From assembly GCA_023511875.1 (NCBI GenBank), contig JAIMAQ010000004.1, positions 1 through 64,000 of the forward strand: DNA of 64,000 nt, read 5' to 3'. Below, one piece after another: positions 45,064 through 54,165 of this stretch (position 1 is the first letter of the stretch; every line of letters begins with the position of its first letter). Under the pieces are notes generated by a model. It searched no databases and was not told the origin of the DNA. It worked only from the letters and a program-made list of their open reading frames with translations. This stretch comes from Thermoflavifilum sp. (GTDB lineage: Bacteria; Bacteroidota; Bacteroidia; Chitinophagales; Chitinophagaceae). The position numbers and the translations under genes are program-made.

Positions 45064-46265
45064 ATGTCAGGCTCTATTTCTATTTTACTTGGTGCAGGAT
45101 TCTCTGCTCCTAAGGGTTATCCTACCGGAAACCAATTAAGTACACTCCTATATGAATGCGGAAAAGAAAAGGAAATAGCATTCCATACAAATGGGAAATT
45201 AATCGTCTTAAATGAAGAAAATAAGCATATTCATTGCAGGAATCACTATGATTGTGAGTTCGCATTTCTCAAAAAATTGATGAAGTATTTTTGTAAAAGC
45301 AGAGGATATTTTGATTATGAAGAATTTTATGATTTTATAAGAATTTATGCCACTAAAGATGAAGAAACACATGAAGATAAAGAAGTACTTGAATTGGCTA
45401 AGCCATTTTTGGGTAAGGATTATCCCACAGTTTCCCAGTTATTTTTTTCATTAGATGATATTTATGACCAGCTTATTAGATATTTTTTAAAGGATGAAGA
45501 TGGGGAACAGTATTATTTGAATATTGGCCATATCGGTAAATCTATTTTTCCAGGATATACGGGCATATTGAATTGTTTGGAGGATCTCTCTAAAAGATAT
45601 ATCATAAACGTACATACTCTTAATCATGACTTGTTTTTTGAAAGATTGGATTCTACTGATTGGCTTTCTAGCCAATTGTGTGATGGTTTTAATGAATTAG
45701 GATCTCCTTATTATGGTGTATATGGATCTGGATTTACTGGGTCTTATATTGTGAGAATGCCCATGTACACGGGTAAATATGATAAGAAAATTCGCCTATA
45801 CAAATTACATGGCAGTATAGATTATGCCGTTTTATCTTTTGATGAACCTTTTGATGCAAAGTACGAATGTTGTGTGAAAAAAAACCTGGGATTGGCGATT
45901 GGTATAAAGAAATAAAAAATGAAAATAATGAGTACGAAAAAATCCGCTGTAGTGGCTTCATGAAAACAATGTTGACGGGGACTAAGACAAAAGTAAGAGC
46001 TTATGGATTCAATATTTTCAAAAACTTATTTGAAGCATTTGAGCAGAATTTAAAAGAAGCAGAGGCTTTGCTGATCATAGACTATGGGGCAAAAGACGAA
46101 AAAATTAATAACACCTTGGTGAAATGTTTTGATTATGAAAATAAACCTAGCTTGATGATAGATCTATATCCAGGAGAAAAGGTAAATAATCTTGCCAACA
46201 TGTTACATGCAAAACTTATCAGCAAAGAATTAGATGAGATCAAAAAAGAAGATATTGATTTTTAA
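45064..46265 (+). CDS. SIR2-like NAD-binding protein, interrupted by a frameshift
   Basis: The first frame gives 283 residues up to a stop at 45913-45915. A second frame, shifted by -1, continues the same protein to 46265. Joined at the A run they encode about 400 residues. The sequence has the SIR2 NAD loop ILLGAGFSAPKGYPT (G10-S14 region), the catalytic-type motif VHTLNHDLFFE with N187 and D189, and KLHGSID with H249. The C-terminal segment EAEALLIIDYGAKDEKIN fits the end of the SIR2-like domain. SIR2-like proteins of this kind deplete NAD+ in anti-phage systems. No HerA-like or other partner is adjacent, so a defence role is inference. Confidence 0.75.
45879..45885 (+). other. A AAA AAC slippery heptamer at the SIR2 frame junction
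   Basis: In the zero frame the codons are GTG AAA AAA AAC, giving a canonical -1 frameshift heptamer A AAA AAC inside an 8-A run (45877-45884). Slipping back one base joins exactly the downstream frame that completes the SIR2 domain. I see no strong downstream stem-loop or upstream Shine-Dalgarno-type stimulator. A length change of the A run from 8 to 9 would restore the same frame. Confidence 0.6.
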
Positions 46266-46506
46266 GTAAGCGATTACTGATGCGCAAGTGTATTTCATAA
46301 GATAAAGGTAGTTTAGCTTTATGGATATCTAAGCTTATTGTATGTGGTAGATTTTAGGTAGTGATACTCGCTTCTATGAAATAAGATGTATGATTTTGCA
46401 AATGTTCATTAAACCATTAAGGCTTTTGTCATCATGTAGTCAGCGTTTGAATGATTTATTTTACCGGTCAAATTTTAGGCTATCACATGTTTTCAGGATA
46501 TCACAT
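46266..46506. other. Gene-free AT-rich stretch after the SIR2 gene
   Basis: Between the SIR2 stop and the decayed minus-strand frame I see no convincing start codon, RNA gene or terminator. A short plus-strand frame beginning at 46390 is antisense to the remnant and does not look coding. Confidence 0.5.
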
Positions 46507-46728
46507 TTATTTGAGTATTCTAAGCATTTCATCTATGATGTTCACTATTGGTGTGGTGCGTTGATAGCTCTTGTCAAATAAACTGTCGGCAATGATAGAT
46601 ACGATTTCTGCGGTATTCACCTCTTTATGCAAGAAAGATGTTCTGACGTGTCTACCTAAGAGGTCTTTTATTGGTAACTGCGACCATGAGGGAGTTTATA
46701 TTTTGTATGTGTAGTAGCAATTTCTCAT
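46507..46728 (-). pseudogene. Decayed small reading frame downstream of the NadR-like gene
   Basis: On the minus strand an ATG at 46728, one base after the NadR-like stop, opens ten codons (MRNCYYTYKI) and hits TAA at 46696-46698. The same frame then stays open for 62 codons to TAA at 46507. This part reads like a folded protein: KDLLGRHVRTSFLHKEVN, TAEIVSIIADSLFDK and VNIIDEMLRILK. I do not recognise it. It may be a gene with a nonsense mutation, or a chance open frame in AT-rich DNA. Confidence 0.35.
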
Positions 46729-46729
46729 G

Positions 46730-47269
46730 TCACAAATGTGGATCATTTCTTGGAGTTGATAATGATTGAATCGCTTCAACTGCAGTTTTTAAGCGTAAAG
46801 AAGTGTCGCCTTTAATCAGCACCCAAGGCGTACCAGAATGAATGATGATGTCGAGATATATTCGGAAAAAGTATTCTCGCATTTTAGGGTCGGGATATTC
46901 GCGTTGTGGGTCGGGCGTCCAGGGCACATCAATATAGGTGAGCAAATAGAGATCATAGTGATGACGAGCAATTTGCTCCAAAATCCAAGGATGGCACGTT
47001 TGGTATTTGTGTTCGCTCCACACTTTAATCACATACAGATCGGTATCGCAGATCAGCCATTGGTTTGCTTGAGGGGTGAGGGTTTCTTCGCTAGCGACTT
47101 GTCCGCGCGCAATAGCCAGCAGATCATCTTTTGTATAGGGCCTATTCAGCTGATCTAGGTAAGTACGAGCAAATTCGGGTACCCACACGGTTTTGAAATA
47201 GATGGCCAGTTGTTCGCTCAGTGTTGTCTTTCCAGTAGATTCTGGGCCGATGACCACAATTTTTTTCAT
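46730..47269 (-). CDS. NadR-like nucleoside kinase/AAA ATPase
   Basis: The 179-residue protein starts with the P-loop IGPESTGKTTLSEQL and continues with VPEFARTYLDQL, CDTDLYVIKVWSE and a DVPWTPDPQRE segment. This pattern is that of the ribosylnicotinamide kinase domain of NadR. It has no nucleotidyltransferase domain, so it would act as a stand-alone nicotinamide riboside kinase or a related nucleoside kinase in NAD salvage. Its ATG overlaps the stop of the RND permease gene (ATGA), implying translational coupling, although the two functions have no obvious link. Confidence 0.87.
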   Translation of the reverse strand: MKKIVVIGPESTGKTTLSEQLAIYFKTVWVPEFARTYLDQLNRPYTKDDLLAIARGQVASEETLTPQANQWLICDTDLYVIKVWSEHKYQTCHPWILEQIARHHYDLYLLTYIDVPWTPDPQREYPDPKMREYFFRIYLDIIIHSGTPWVLIKGDTSLRLKTAVEAIQSLSTPRNDPHL

Positions 47270-50200
47270 GAGTTTGGATGGTGTCGATAGATCAATTTAA
47301 GCCAGCTAGGCAAAACTATGAGCAGCAAAGGTAAAGCGATGATGAATCCTCCGATAACGGCTATGGCCAGAGGCTGATGGAGTTGGGCGCCCACTCCAAT
47401 GCCTAGTGCCAAAGGCATAAGGGCAATGATGGCGCCGAGGGCGGTCATGAGCTTAGGACGTAGCCGAGTGGAAATAGCATATACGAGCGCTTCATTGGCT
47501 TGTTGGGTTTCTAAGAGACGTTGATGAAATTGTTGAAAAGTAAAGATGGCGTTTTCGCCGATGATGCCCACGATCATGATAATGCCCGTGTAGCTTCCCA
47601 CGTTAAGGGGGGTGTGGGTGATCCACAAAGCCAAGATGCATCCTGCAGTGCCCAAAGCAGCAATAAGCAGAATGGAGAGTGAAACCCAGAGAATGCGGGT
47701 CATAAAGGCCGTTACGCAACACACGAGAAGCCCAGCCGTGATGAGGATGAGCAATAATTCATGAAATGATTGTTGTTGTTGGGCATAGCTGCCGCCGTAT
47801 TCGATATGATAGCCTTGAGGCAAAACCACATGTTGCTGAATACGAGCTTTGATACCTTGCATCACACTTCCCAAGTCGCGTTGGTTCAGGCGTGCGGTAA
47901 CGATATCCACGGGTTGAAGATTTTCGCGCTGGATTTCTGCCGATCCTGTTTGCAGGCTGATGTTGCCAAAGCTGGTTAAGGGTTTAAGGCTGCCATCGGG
48001 CAAAAAGATCTCGGCGTTGTGGATATCGGTGACGCTTTGCCGAGTAGGATGCGGGTAAATCATCCGTACATCGGTCATCTGTTGTTTGTCTAATACTTGC
48101 CCCACCACAGTTCCTTGAAGCTGGGTTTGCAGCTGGAATTGTAGGTCTGCAGGTGTAAGCCCATACTGTGCGAGTACGTCGGCCTTGGGCTTCACGTCTA
48201 TTGAAGGGCCAGCAATGACAATGCCATTGAACACGTCGGCTGTTCCGGGTACGGTAGAGGTCCAATAGGCTACGGTATCGGCCAGTTGATGCAAGACGCT
48301 AGGGTCGTTACCGAAGATTTTAATCTCAATAGGCTGAACAGATTCTGTAAGATCGCCTAGCATATCGGTTATCACCTGTCCAAAGTCGACACGCAAGGCT
48401 GGCACAGAAGCTTCGATGCGCTTGCGAATATCGTCGATCACTTGTTGGGTAGTACGTTTCCGATGTTTTTTGAGGCTAATGAGATAATCACCCCTATTGG
48501 GCTCTGTGATGAAAAAGCCCATTTGCGTACCCGTTCGCCGTGAGTAACTTGCTACTTCGGGCGTATTCATGATAATTTTTTCTACCTCTCGACACATCCG
48601 ATCGGTTTCATCCAATGAAGTCCCTGGAGGAGAAGCATAGTCGAGCACGATAGAGCCTTCGTCCATATCGGGCAAAAATCCAGTGGATAGTTTAGGCAGG
48701 AGAAAGAAGATCAGTCCGACCAACAGTAAGCAAAACAAGATACTGAGCCAGGTGTGTTTTAGGAAAAAATACACCCAGCGCTGGGTTTTCACTGTTTTTT
48801 CTGTCAGAATTGTTTTTCGGGTTTTCCGAGAAAGTAACAAATACACCACTGGTAATCCTATCCAAGTCACCAAGAATGAGCATATGAGGGTGATGATCAT
48901 GGTATTGGCCAGCACCTGGAAGTATGCTCCTGCTACGCCGCTCATAAATCCAAATGGAATGAAAATCACGATGGTGCTAAGTGAAGAAGCCACCATTGCG
49001 GGAAACAGGTATTGGATGGCTTTTTTAACCAGAGTAGGATAATCTACATCGGGATGTTCTTCGCCAGTGCGGTGGATTTGTTCGGTGACCACGATGGCAT
49101 CGTCGATAATGAGTCCTATAGCTGCTGCAATAGCCCCAAGCGTCATGATGTTGAACGTATAGCCTACCGCATAGAGCACTATAAGGGTGAGGGCCAAAGT
49201 AATTGGCACTATGATGAGTAGGGTGGCACTAGCTTTTCCAGAGCGGAGAAACAAGATGGCCACCACGATAGGCAGCAAGATGCCTATCCAGAGTGCGTCG
49301 GTAACGCTATGGATGGCATCGTGCACAAAATCTGCCTGGATGTAGTAAGGAACGATTTGCACGTCTGCAGGCAGAAGATGTTTTAGGTTTTTAACACGTG
49401 TTTCAATTTGGTTTGATACTTCGATGAGGTTGGCATTGGGCTGCTTGATAACCCCAATAAGTATGGCCTCATGACCATTGGCATTGATACGGGTATATTG
49501 AATGGCCTCGTGTACAGATACATCGGCAATGTCTTGAAGATACACTACTCTTTTGCCCGTATTGGCAATGACAATATGCTTTAGCTGATCCAGGTTCACC
49601 AGATTATCGTTGGTGACTGATAGGTATAGGCGGCGGAAGTCGGCCACATAACCATTTGACAATACGAAATTGGTTTTGTTAATTGCCTGAGCCACGTTTG
49701 CAGGGCTGAGGTGAAGAGCGGTCATTTTTTCGGGATGAAGGGTTACCCAGTATTCTTTGGTACGGCCGCCCATCACCTGAATTTGGCTTACCCCGGGCAC
49801 TTGCGCCAAATACGGTCTTATGGTGTATAAGGCCAGCAGTTTGAGCTCAATAGGGGTGAGGGTATTGCTTTCCAGCGCATAACCCATCACGGGCAAGATG
49901 GAGGGGTTCATTTTTTCCACGGTGATCTGCACGTCGGGAGGCAGGCTATTGCGAATTTCGGCAATGCGTTCGTTGATTTGTTGCATGCCCAGGTCAATGT
50001 TGGCGCCCCAGTTGAGAAAGGCTGATATCTCGCAGCTTCCTCGGCTGGTGGTGCTGCGGATCATATTGAGGTTTTGGATTTTTTTGATGGCTAATTCTAG
50101 TGGTTGGGTAACAGTGACCATCATCTTGTCTACTGGCTGCAGGCCATTATCGGCAATCACCTTGATTTTGGGAAAAGTAATTTCTGGGAATAGGGAGGTT

Positions 50201-50292
50201 TGCATGCGGGTGTAGACCAGTAATCCTCCCATGAGCACGAGAGCTAAGATCAAGGCAATTGGGCGTCGATAAGTAGCAAAGAAGTTTTTCAT
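47266..50292 (-). CDS. RND-superfamily efflux permease
   Basis: The inner-membrane pump of a tripartite exporter, 1008 residues with the RND layout: one N-terminal helix, a large periplasmic loop, six helices, a second loop, and five further helices. Landmarks are LFPEITFPKIKVIADN after helix 1, GAIAAAIGLIIDDAIVVTEQI in the middle of the proton relay, and IMIVGIIGENAIFTFQQF in the second half. It is AcrB/CzcA-like; the exported compound cannot be inferred. The ATG at 50292 overlaps the PAP2 stop codon (ATGA). The longer frame would start inside that gene. Confidence 0.95.
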   Translation of the reverse strand: MKNFFATYRRPIALILALVLMGGLLVYTRMQTSLFPEITFPKIKVIADNGLQPVDKMMVTVTQPLELAIKKIQNLNMIRSTTSRGSCEISAFLNWGANIDLGMQQINERIAEIRNSLPPDVQITVEKMNPSILPVMGYALESNTLTPIELKLLALYTIRPYLAQVPGVSQIQVMGGRTKEYWVTLHPEKMTALHLSPANVAQAINKTNFVLSNGYVADFRRLYLSVTNDNLVNLDQLKHIVIANTGKRVVYLQDIADVSVHEAIQYTRINANGHEAILIGVIKQPNANLIEVSNQIETRVKNLKHLLPADVQIVPYYIQADFVHDAIHSVTDALWIGILLPIVVAILFLRSGKASATLLIIVPITLALTLIVLYAVGYTFNIMTLGAIAAAIGLIIDDAIVVTEQIHRTGEEHPDVDYPTLVKKAIQYLFPAMVASSLSTIVIFIPFGFMSGVAGAYFQVLANTMIITLICSFLVTWIGLPVVYLLLSRKTRKTILTEKTVKTQRWVYFFLKHTWLSILFCLLLVGLIFFLLPKLSTGFLPDMDEGSIVLDYASPPGTSLDETDRMCREVEKIIMNTPEVASYSRRTGTQMGFFITEPNRGDYLISLKKHRKRTTQQVIDDIRKRIEASVPALRVDFGQVITDMLGDLTESVQPIEIKIFGNDPSVLHQLADTVAYWTSTVPGTADVFNGIVIAGPSIDVKPKADVLAQYGLTPADLQFQLQTQLQGTVVGQVLDKQQMTDVRMIYPHPTRQSVTDIHNAEIFLPDGSLKPLTSFGNISLQTGSAEIQRENLQPVDIVTARLNQRDLGSVMQGIKARIQQHVVLPQGYHIEYGGSYAQQQQSFHELLLILITAGLLVCCVTAFMTRILWVSLSILLIAALGTAGCILALWITHTPLNVGSYTGIIMIVGIIGENAIFTFQQFHQRLLETQQANEALVYAISTRLRPKLMTALGAIIALMPLALGIGVGAQLHQPLAIAVIGGFIIALPLLLIVLPSWLKLIYRHHPNS

Positions 50293-51020
50293 GGCGAAAC
50301 AGGATTTTGAGATCGCATAATCATGCTCAAAAAAGGATCGGGGTAAAAAGAAACTTGGGATAATTGACCAGAGACGTGATGGTGATGTTGATGGTATGCC
50401 CACCATCGCTGGATATGGTATCCTGCCCAGGCCGATCCAGCACCTACCAGCATGCCACCCAGCACATCACTCGGGTAGTGCATACCCAGGTCCATGCGAG
50501 AATAAGCTACGGCAACAGCCCAGGTCCACGCTGGCAGTTGTATGTACCAGCGAGCATGTTGCAAGGTCAGTGCAGTAGCGGTAGAAAAAGCCAATGAGGT
50601 ATGCCCAGAAGGGAAAGAATAGTCCGGATCGTTTTGCGCATGTTGAATATCTGGATAGGTGATGTATGGTCGAGGGCGATGGACAGCCCATTTTAGTCCC
50701 TCGGTAGCGGCGGCCGTGATGGCCAGTGAAAGCCACATCTGGGTGCCACGTGCCAAAGCTAAACTGTCGTGCTGAAGCCAGCCTATACCTGTATAGCCTA
50801 GAGGGATGGCTATGCTCACCGGGGCAGCGGAATGAGTAATAGCTAAAAAGGCGTGATCGAGTGAACGAGGGCGGTGCAGGTTAATGTCACGCAGCAAATC
50901 TATATCAATATTTTGCGCATGTAAGGCTATGGGTAAGATGAGGCATGTGCATATTTTGCACCATTGTAATAATCCAATAGTTAGCAACCGTTTCAAACGA
51001 GTTGATTGGAGCATCATCAT
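50289..51020 (-). CDS. PAP2-family membrane phosphatase
   Basis: The 243-residue protein has an N-terminal hydrophobic signal region ending LHAQ, several more hydrophobic segments, and the three phosphatase motifs: KWAVHRPRP, PSGHTSLAFS, and SRMDLGMHYPSDVLGG with the catalytic histidine. Such enzymes remove phosphate from lipids such as undecaprenyl pyrophosphate or phosphatidic acid on the periplasmic side. It is unusual as the middle gene of an RND operon, with 4 bp to the adaptor gene upstream and an ATGA overlap with the pump gene. Three consecutive ATGs at 51020, 51017 and 51014 could serve as start. Confidence 0.9.
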   Translation of the reverse strand: MMMLQSTRLKRLLTIGLLQWCKICTCLILPIALHAQNIDIDLLRDINLHRPRSLDHAFLAITHSAAPVSIAIPLGYTGIGWLQHDSLALARGTQMWLSLAITAAATEGLKWAVHRPRPYITYPDIQHAQNDPDYSFPSGHTSLAFSTATALTLQHARWYIQLPAWTWAVAVAYSRMDLGMHYPSDVLGGMLVGAGSAWAGYHIQRWWAYHQHHHHVSGQLSQVSFYPDPFLSMIMRSQNPVSP

Positions 51021-51024
51021 GATT

Positions 51025-51942
51025 TCAATGTAAGATGTGGATATGAGCGCTATCTGGCAAACCATAGTTTCCGCTGGTTACCACCCGGTCGCCAGGTGAA
51101 AAAATGGGCGAAAGCACTTGTACAACACTATCTGCTATGACACCCAGCTGAATAGGTATTTTTATGGCCAGGCTATCGCCAACCACGCGCATCACCCAAA
51201 AACTATTTTGCTCTTCGTTGGTGAGCACAGCCGATTTAGGGATGAGCTGTGCATGGTGAAAAACTTGTCGGATAAGCGTTGCGCGAGCAATCAAGTTTTC
51301 TGGCAGTGGGCGCTGAGCTGTGATATGCAATACATATTGTTGTGTTTGTGCGGTGGGATCCACTAAAGGCATGCGATAGGCTACGCGTGCTTGTAACTGG
51401 CTTTTGTCGGGCAAGGTCAGCAAACAGCTTTGGCCAGGGTGTACATAGTCGGTCCACTCAAAGGGCACTTGCAGTAAAAATACAAAACTGTTCTGGTCGC
51501 TGATATCGCAAAGGGGCTCTCCATCGGGCACATAATCGCCTATCTGGTGATACACTTGGCTCACAAATCCATTTTGGCTAGCGCGGATGACCACTTGTCC
51601 TTGCAAGGGCAGCAGATTTTCCGTAACGGAATCCGGTAAACCACTTACGGCTCGCGCTTCTTTGGTTTGCAATACAAATAGAGCCTGTCCTTTTTTAACT
51701 GGCATGCCTGGTGTGGCCGAAACCGATACCACATAACCCGTAACATTGGCTTTGACGCTGTTTTTCCGCAGATAAGTAGCCACGGCATTTAGGGTAAGCT
51801 GGTCGGCAATATTCCCTGTTGTTACGGCTGCTACATGCACGGGAACAACCACTTCAAGCTCGCTATTGGCTGCGGAATCTTGGGTATCGGTCTTACATCC
51901 TGCTATCAATAACACTAGAAGAAAAAAAACATACGGTTTCAT
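51025..51942 (-). CDS. RND efflux periplasmic adaptor (membrane fusion lipoprotein)
   Basis: The 305-residue adaptor begins with a lipoprotein signal (lipobox IAGC, C16). It has the biotinyl-lipoyl-type halves (VTGYVVSVSATPGMPVKKGQ and VIRASQNGFVSQVYHQIGDYV) with almost no helical hairpin between them, then a beta-barrel and membrane-proximal domain. It links the RND pump to the TolC channel. The short hairpin fits the compact adaptors common in Bacteroidota. It follows the tolC gene by 20 bp. Confidence 0.92.
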   Translation of the reverse strand: MKPYVFFLLVLLIAGCKTDTQDSAANSELEVVVPVHVAAVTTGNIADQLTLNAVATYLRKNSVKANVTGYVVSVSATPGMPVKKGQALFVLQTKEARAVSGLPDSVTENLLPLQGQVVIRASQNGFVSQVYHQIGDYVPDGEPLCDISDQNSFVFLLQVPFEWTDYVHPGQSCLLTLPDKSQLQARVAYRMPLVDPTAQTQQYVLHITAQRPLPENLIARATLIRQVFHHAQLIPKSAVLTNEEQNSFWVMRVVGDSLAIKIPIQLGVIADSVVQVLSPIFSPGDRVVTSGNYGLPDSAHIHILH

Positions 51943-51962
51943 TGGTTGTTTTTGTTGTAACC

Positions 51963-53246
51963 TTAATGTAGCCAGTAATTTAGTTGAACGAGTATTTGCC
52001 AGCGCTGAATGCGCGCCTGATCTAAACTGTTTTGTATTTGCACATGTTGTTGCACAGCAAGAATATAATCGGTAATGCGCACATTACCGGTTTGCAACAG
52101 TTTTTTATCTATCTCGATCAATTCTTCTGTAGTAGCTAATTTCTGCTGAATGGAGAAAATACGTTGCTCCACTTCTCGTAGTTGCTGGTACAAATCACTC
52201 AGTTGTTGTGCATATTGATTGCGAAAAAAATGGGCATATTGCGCACGTGTGTTTTCTTGTACATGTAGTTTTTCATATTGCAGTTTACGTTGATGCCCAT
52301 CGTAAATAGGAACGCTCAGGCTAATGCCGAAGCTAGCACCTATGTTTTTATATGCTGTAGAAGAAAGTTGTGACGTATTCCATCCTGCATCTGCAAACCA
52401 GTTAACGCTGGGCAAATATTTTGTGGCTACGATTTGTCGCTGATTGGCAATGAGTAAACTATCGATGATATAAGTTTGTAAAAACACCGATGATTGTGGT
52501 GGTAGGTGATGCAAAGTGATATCGGGTTCTTGAAGCTGAATAATTGATGTATCGTGTATGCCGCAAAGGTAACGGAGTAGGGCGAGATCGTGATGATATT
52601 GGCTTTGTAATTGATCTATGGTGATTTGCTCATTTTGAAGGGCTACTGTTACGTTGAGATAATCGGGATATTGATAAATGCCTTGCTGCACGAATTTTTG
52701 CACCAAAGCTTGTTGTTGAGTTAATAGATCTTGTATTTGCTTATGGTGAGTGAGTAAAAGTTGATCAGCATAAGCATTTAAATATTGTAATGAAACCGAT
52801 TTATCGAGATCATATGTGCTAATGCTTTGCTGATTGCGTATCCACTGTTGTTGTAGTTGCAATTGTTCATATTGGGGTTGCAAGATTTGTCGGGTAAAGA
52901 TGGGTTGGCTAACACTAGCTACAGCCATATATTGACCACCATTGGTAATTGCTTGATCATATCCATATCCATGAATTGCAGGTGCATACATCAGCATGCC
53001 GTTAGCCGAAATAAAGGGACGATGAGCAGCGCGTATGAGTAAACTATCGAGTTGTGCGGCCACCAATTGATTGTTATAATCGTTTAACAAAGGGCTTTGC
53101 TGGTGAGCTATTGTGAGAAAATCATCGAGCTGGTGCTGTGCTTCCGCAGTGTGTGGATACATTTCCCAGCACAACATCATTATTGCTAATAAGATTCGGG
53201 CTAAAGAATAGTTTCTGTAACTACTAGCCCGAATTCCAAACTTCAT
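51963..53246 (-). CDS. TolC-family outer-membrane efflux protein
   Basis: The 427-residue protein has a signal sequence ending TAEAQ, then two repeated halves of long amphipathic helices rich in Gln and Leu (for example QYEQLQLQQQWIRNQQ and QQLSDLYQQLREVEQRI), as in OEP/TolC channels. Segments such as GASFGISLSVPIYDGHQRK mark a membrane strand region. It is the first gene of the efflux operon. ATGs at 53279 and 53270 would add 11 or 8 residues; I chose 53246 because the signal peptide then has normal size. Confidence 0.92.
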   Translation of the reverse strand: MKFGIRASSYRNYSLARILLAIMMLCWEMYPHTAEAQHQLDDFLTIAHQQSPLLNDYNNQLVAAQLDSLLIRAAHRPFISANGMLMYAPAIHGYGYDQAITNGGQYMAVASVSQPIFTRQILQPQYEQLQLQQQWIRNQQSISTYDLDKSVSLQYLNAYADQLLLTHHKQIQDLLTQQQALVQKFVQQGIYQYPDYLNVTVALQNEQITIDQLQSQYHHDLALLRYLCGIHDTSIIQLQEPDITLHHLPPQSSVFLQTYIIDSLLIANQRQIVATKYLPSVNWFADAGWNTSQLSSTAYKNIGASFGISLSVPIYDGHQRKLQYEKLHVQENTRAQYAHFFRNQYAQQLSDLYQQLREVEQRIFSIQQKLATTEELIEIDKKLLQTGNVRITDYILAVQQHVQIQNSLDQARIQRWQILVQLNYWLH

Positions 53247-53289
53247 GAGATGTTGCTTGCATGAACCCATGATGCACATTCAGCAAAAA

Positions 53290-53721
53290 TTAATCTCCTT
53301 TGACTGTTTTTAAATATTTCCCTGAAGCATCAAAGATAAGTGCTTTACCGTGAGCTACATCTGCTTCATAAGTTTTTTTACCCTGAGCATCTTCATTTAT
53401 TGAAGCTTCATGGATAGTTAAATGGTGTTGCATAGCATATTGTCGCACGGCTTCTGGTAGTTGGTCTACTGGGATATCAGTTTCAGCAGAAACAAATTGG
53501 CCGCTCGGCGTAAATACGGCGCTATGGTCAAAGCCATTTTCTTTCCAATTGGCTTCAAAGTTTTTACCTTCTTTTTCCCAAAATTCATGTGACACGTTTG
53601 CATAGCGTTGATGAAAAGCACTTACTGCAGCTGCAGGTACTTTACTTGCTGGAATGCGTTGAGCAAATGCCGGGAAGGCAATGAAGGCGCTTAAGGCCAT
53701 GAACAAAAATTTCTGTTTCAT
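53290..53721 (-). CDS. PepSY-like periplasmic protein
   Basis: The 143-residue protein has a signal peptide ending AFAQ and one or two PepSY-like (DUF2874) repeats: VPAAAVSAFHQRYANVSHEFWEKEGKNFEAN and LPEAVRQYAMQHH followed by a KTYEADV strand. These small periplasmic proteins are frequent in Bacteroidota and may bind metals or act as inhibitors; the function is not known. It lies 43 bp upstream of the tolC start on the same strand and could be part of the efflux transcript. Confidence 0.85.
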   Translation of the reverse strand: MKQKFLFMALSAFIAFPAFAQRIPASKVPAAAVSAFHQRYANVSHEFWEKEGKNFEANWKENGFDHSAVFTPSGQFVSAETDIPVDQLPEAVRQYAMQHHLTIHEASINEDAQGKKTYEADVAHGKALIFDASGKYLKTVKGD

Positions 53722-54165
53722 AAAAATGTGTTTTAGTTCTGCAAGATTAAGCTAGCATTCCGAAAAGATTCTGAAACTATCTATTTTATTAAGCTGAAAA
53801 AATGTTAAATAATGATTATACTTAGAATCAGCTATTCCTTAGAGAATAATCTGCCAGCAAGATGTTTTCTAGAAGCTTTTTATATAAATAGCATTAAGAA
53901 AACCATGATCAAGTCTTTTGTTTAATTTGTTTAGGGAGAATAGAAATTTCAAGATAAAAATCTATCCTGCAATTATCTTGCGTTAGTTAATCGATTTTTC
54001 TATGTTAATCTATGCAAAAGCTAGCCAAAGATAAAACATGAATAGAGATTAAATATTCATTCGTTTATCATCATAAATTTATCTTAATCTAGAGGCCACA
54101 TGCACACATTATCTATGTACAGTGTATTTTCTTTGTTAAATGATAGCTGAATACACGCAGATAAA
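53722..54165. other. AT-rich intergenic region without visible genes
   Basis: The 444 bp between the PepSY-like gene start and the SMP-30-like gene end contain no frame with coding character, no RNA gene, and no clear hairpin terminator. It is markedly AT-rich and presumably holds the promoter of the PepSY/efflux genes, but I see no exact TAnnTTTG in the right orientation. Confidence 0.6.

Noticed and set aside
46390-46581. Plus-strand 63-codon frame after the SIR2 gene
   Set aside because: It has irregular hydrophobic/cysteine-rich residues, is antisense to the more protein-like minus-strand remnant, and lies in AT-rich DNA where chance frames are expected.
45012-46729. Complete SIR2-HerA or other multi-gene defence system
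   Set aside because: No helicase, TIR, ATPase or toxin partner gene is present beside the SIR2-like gene, so only a single-gene candidate can be claimed.
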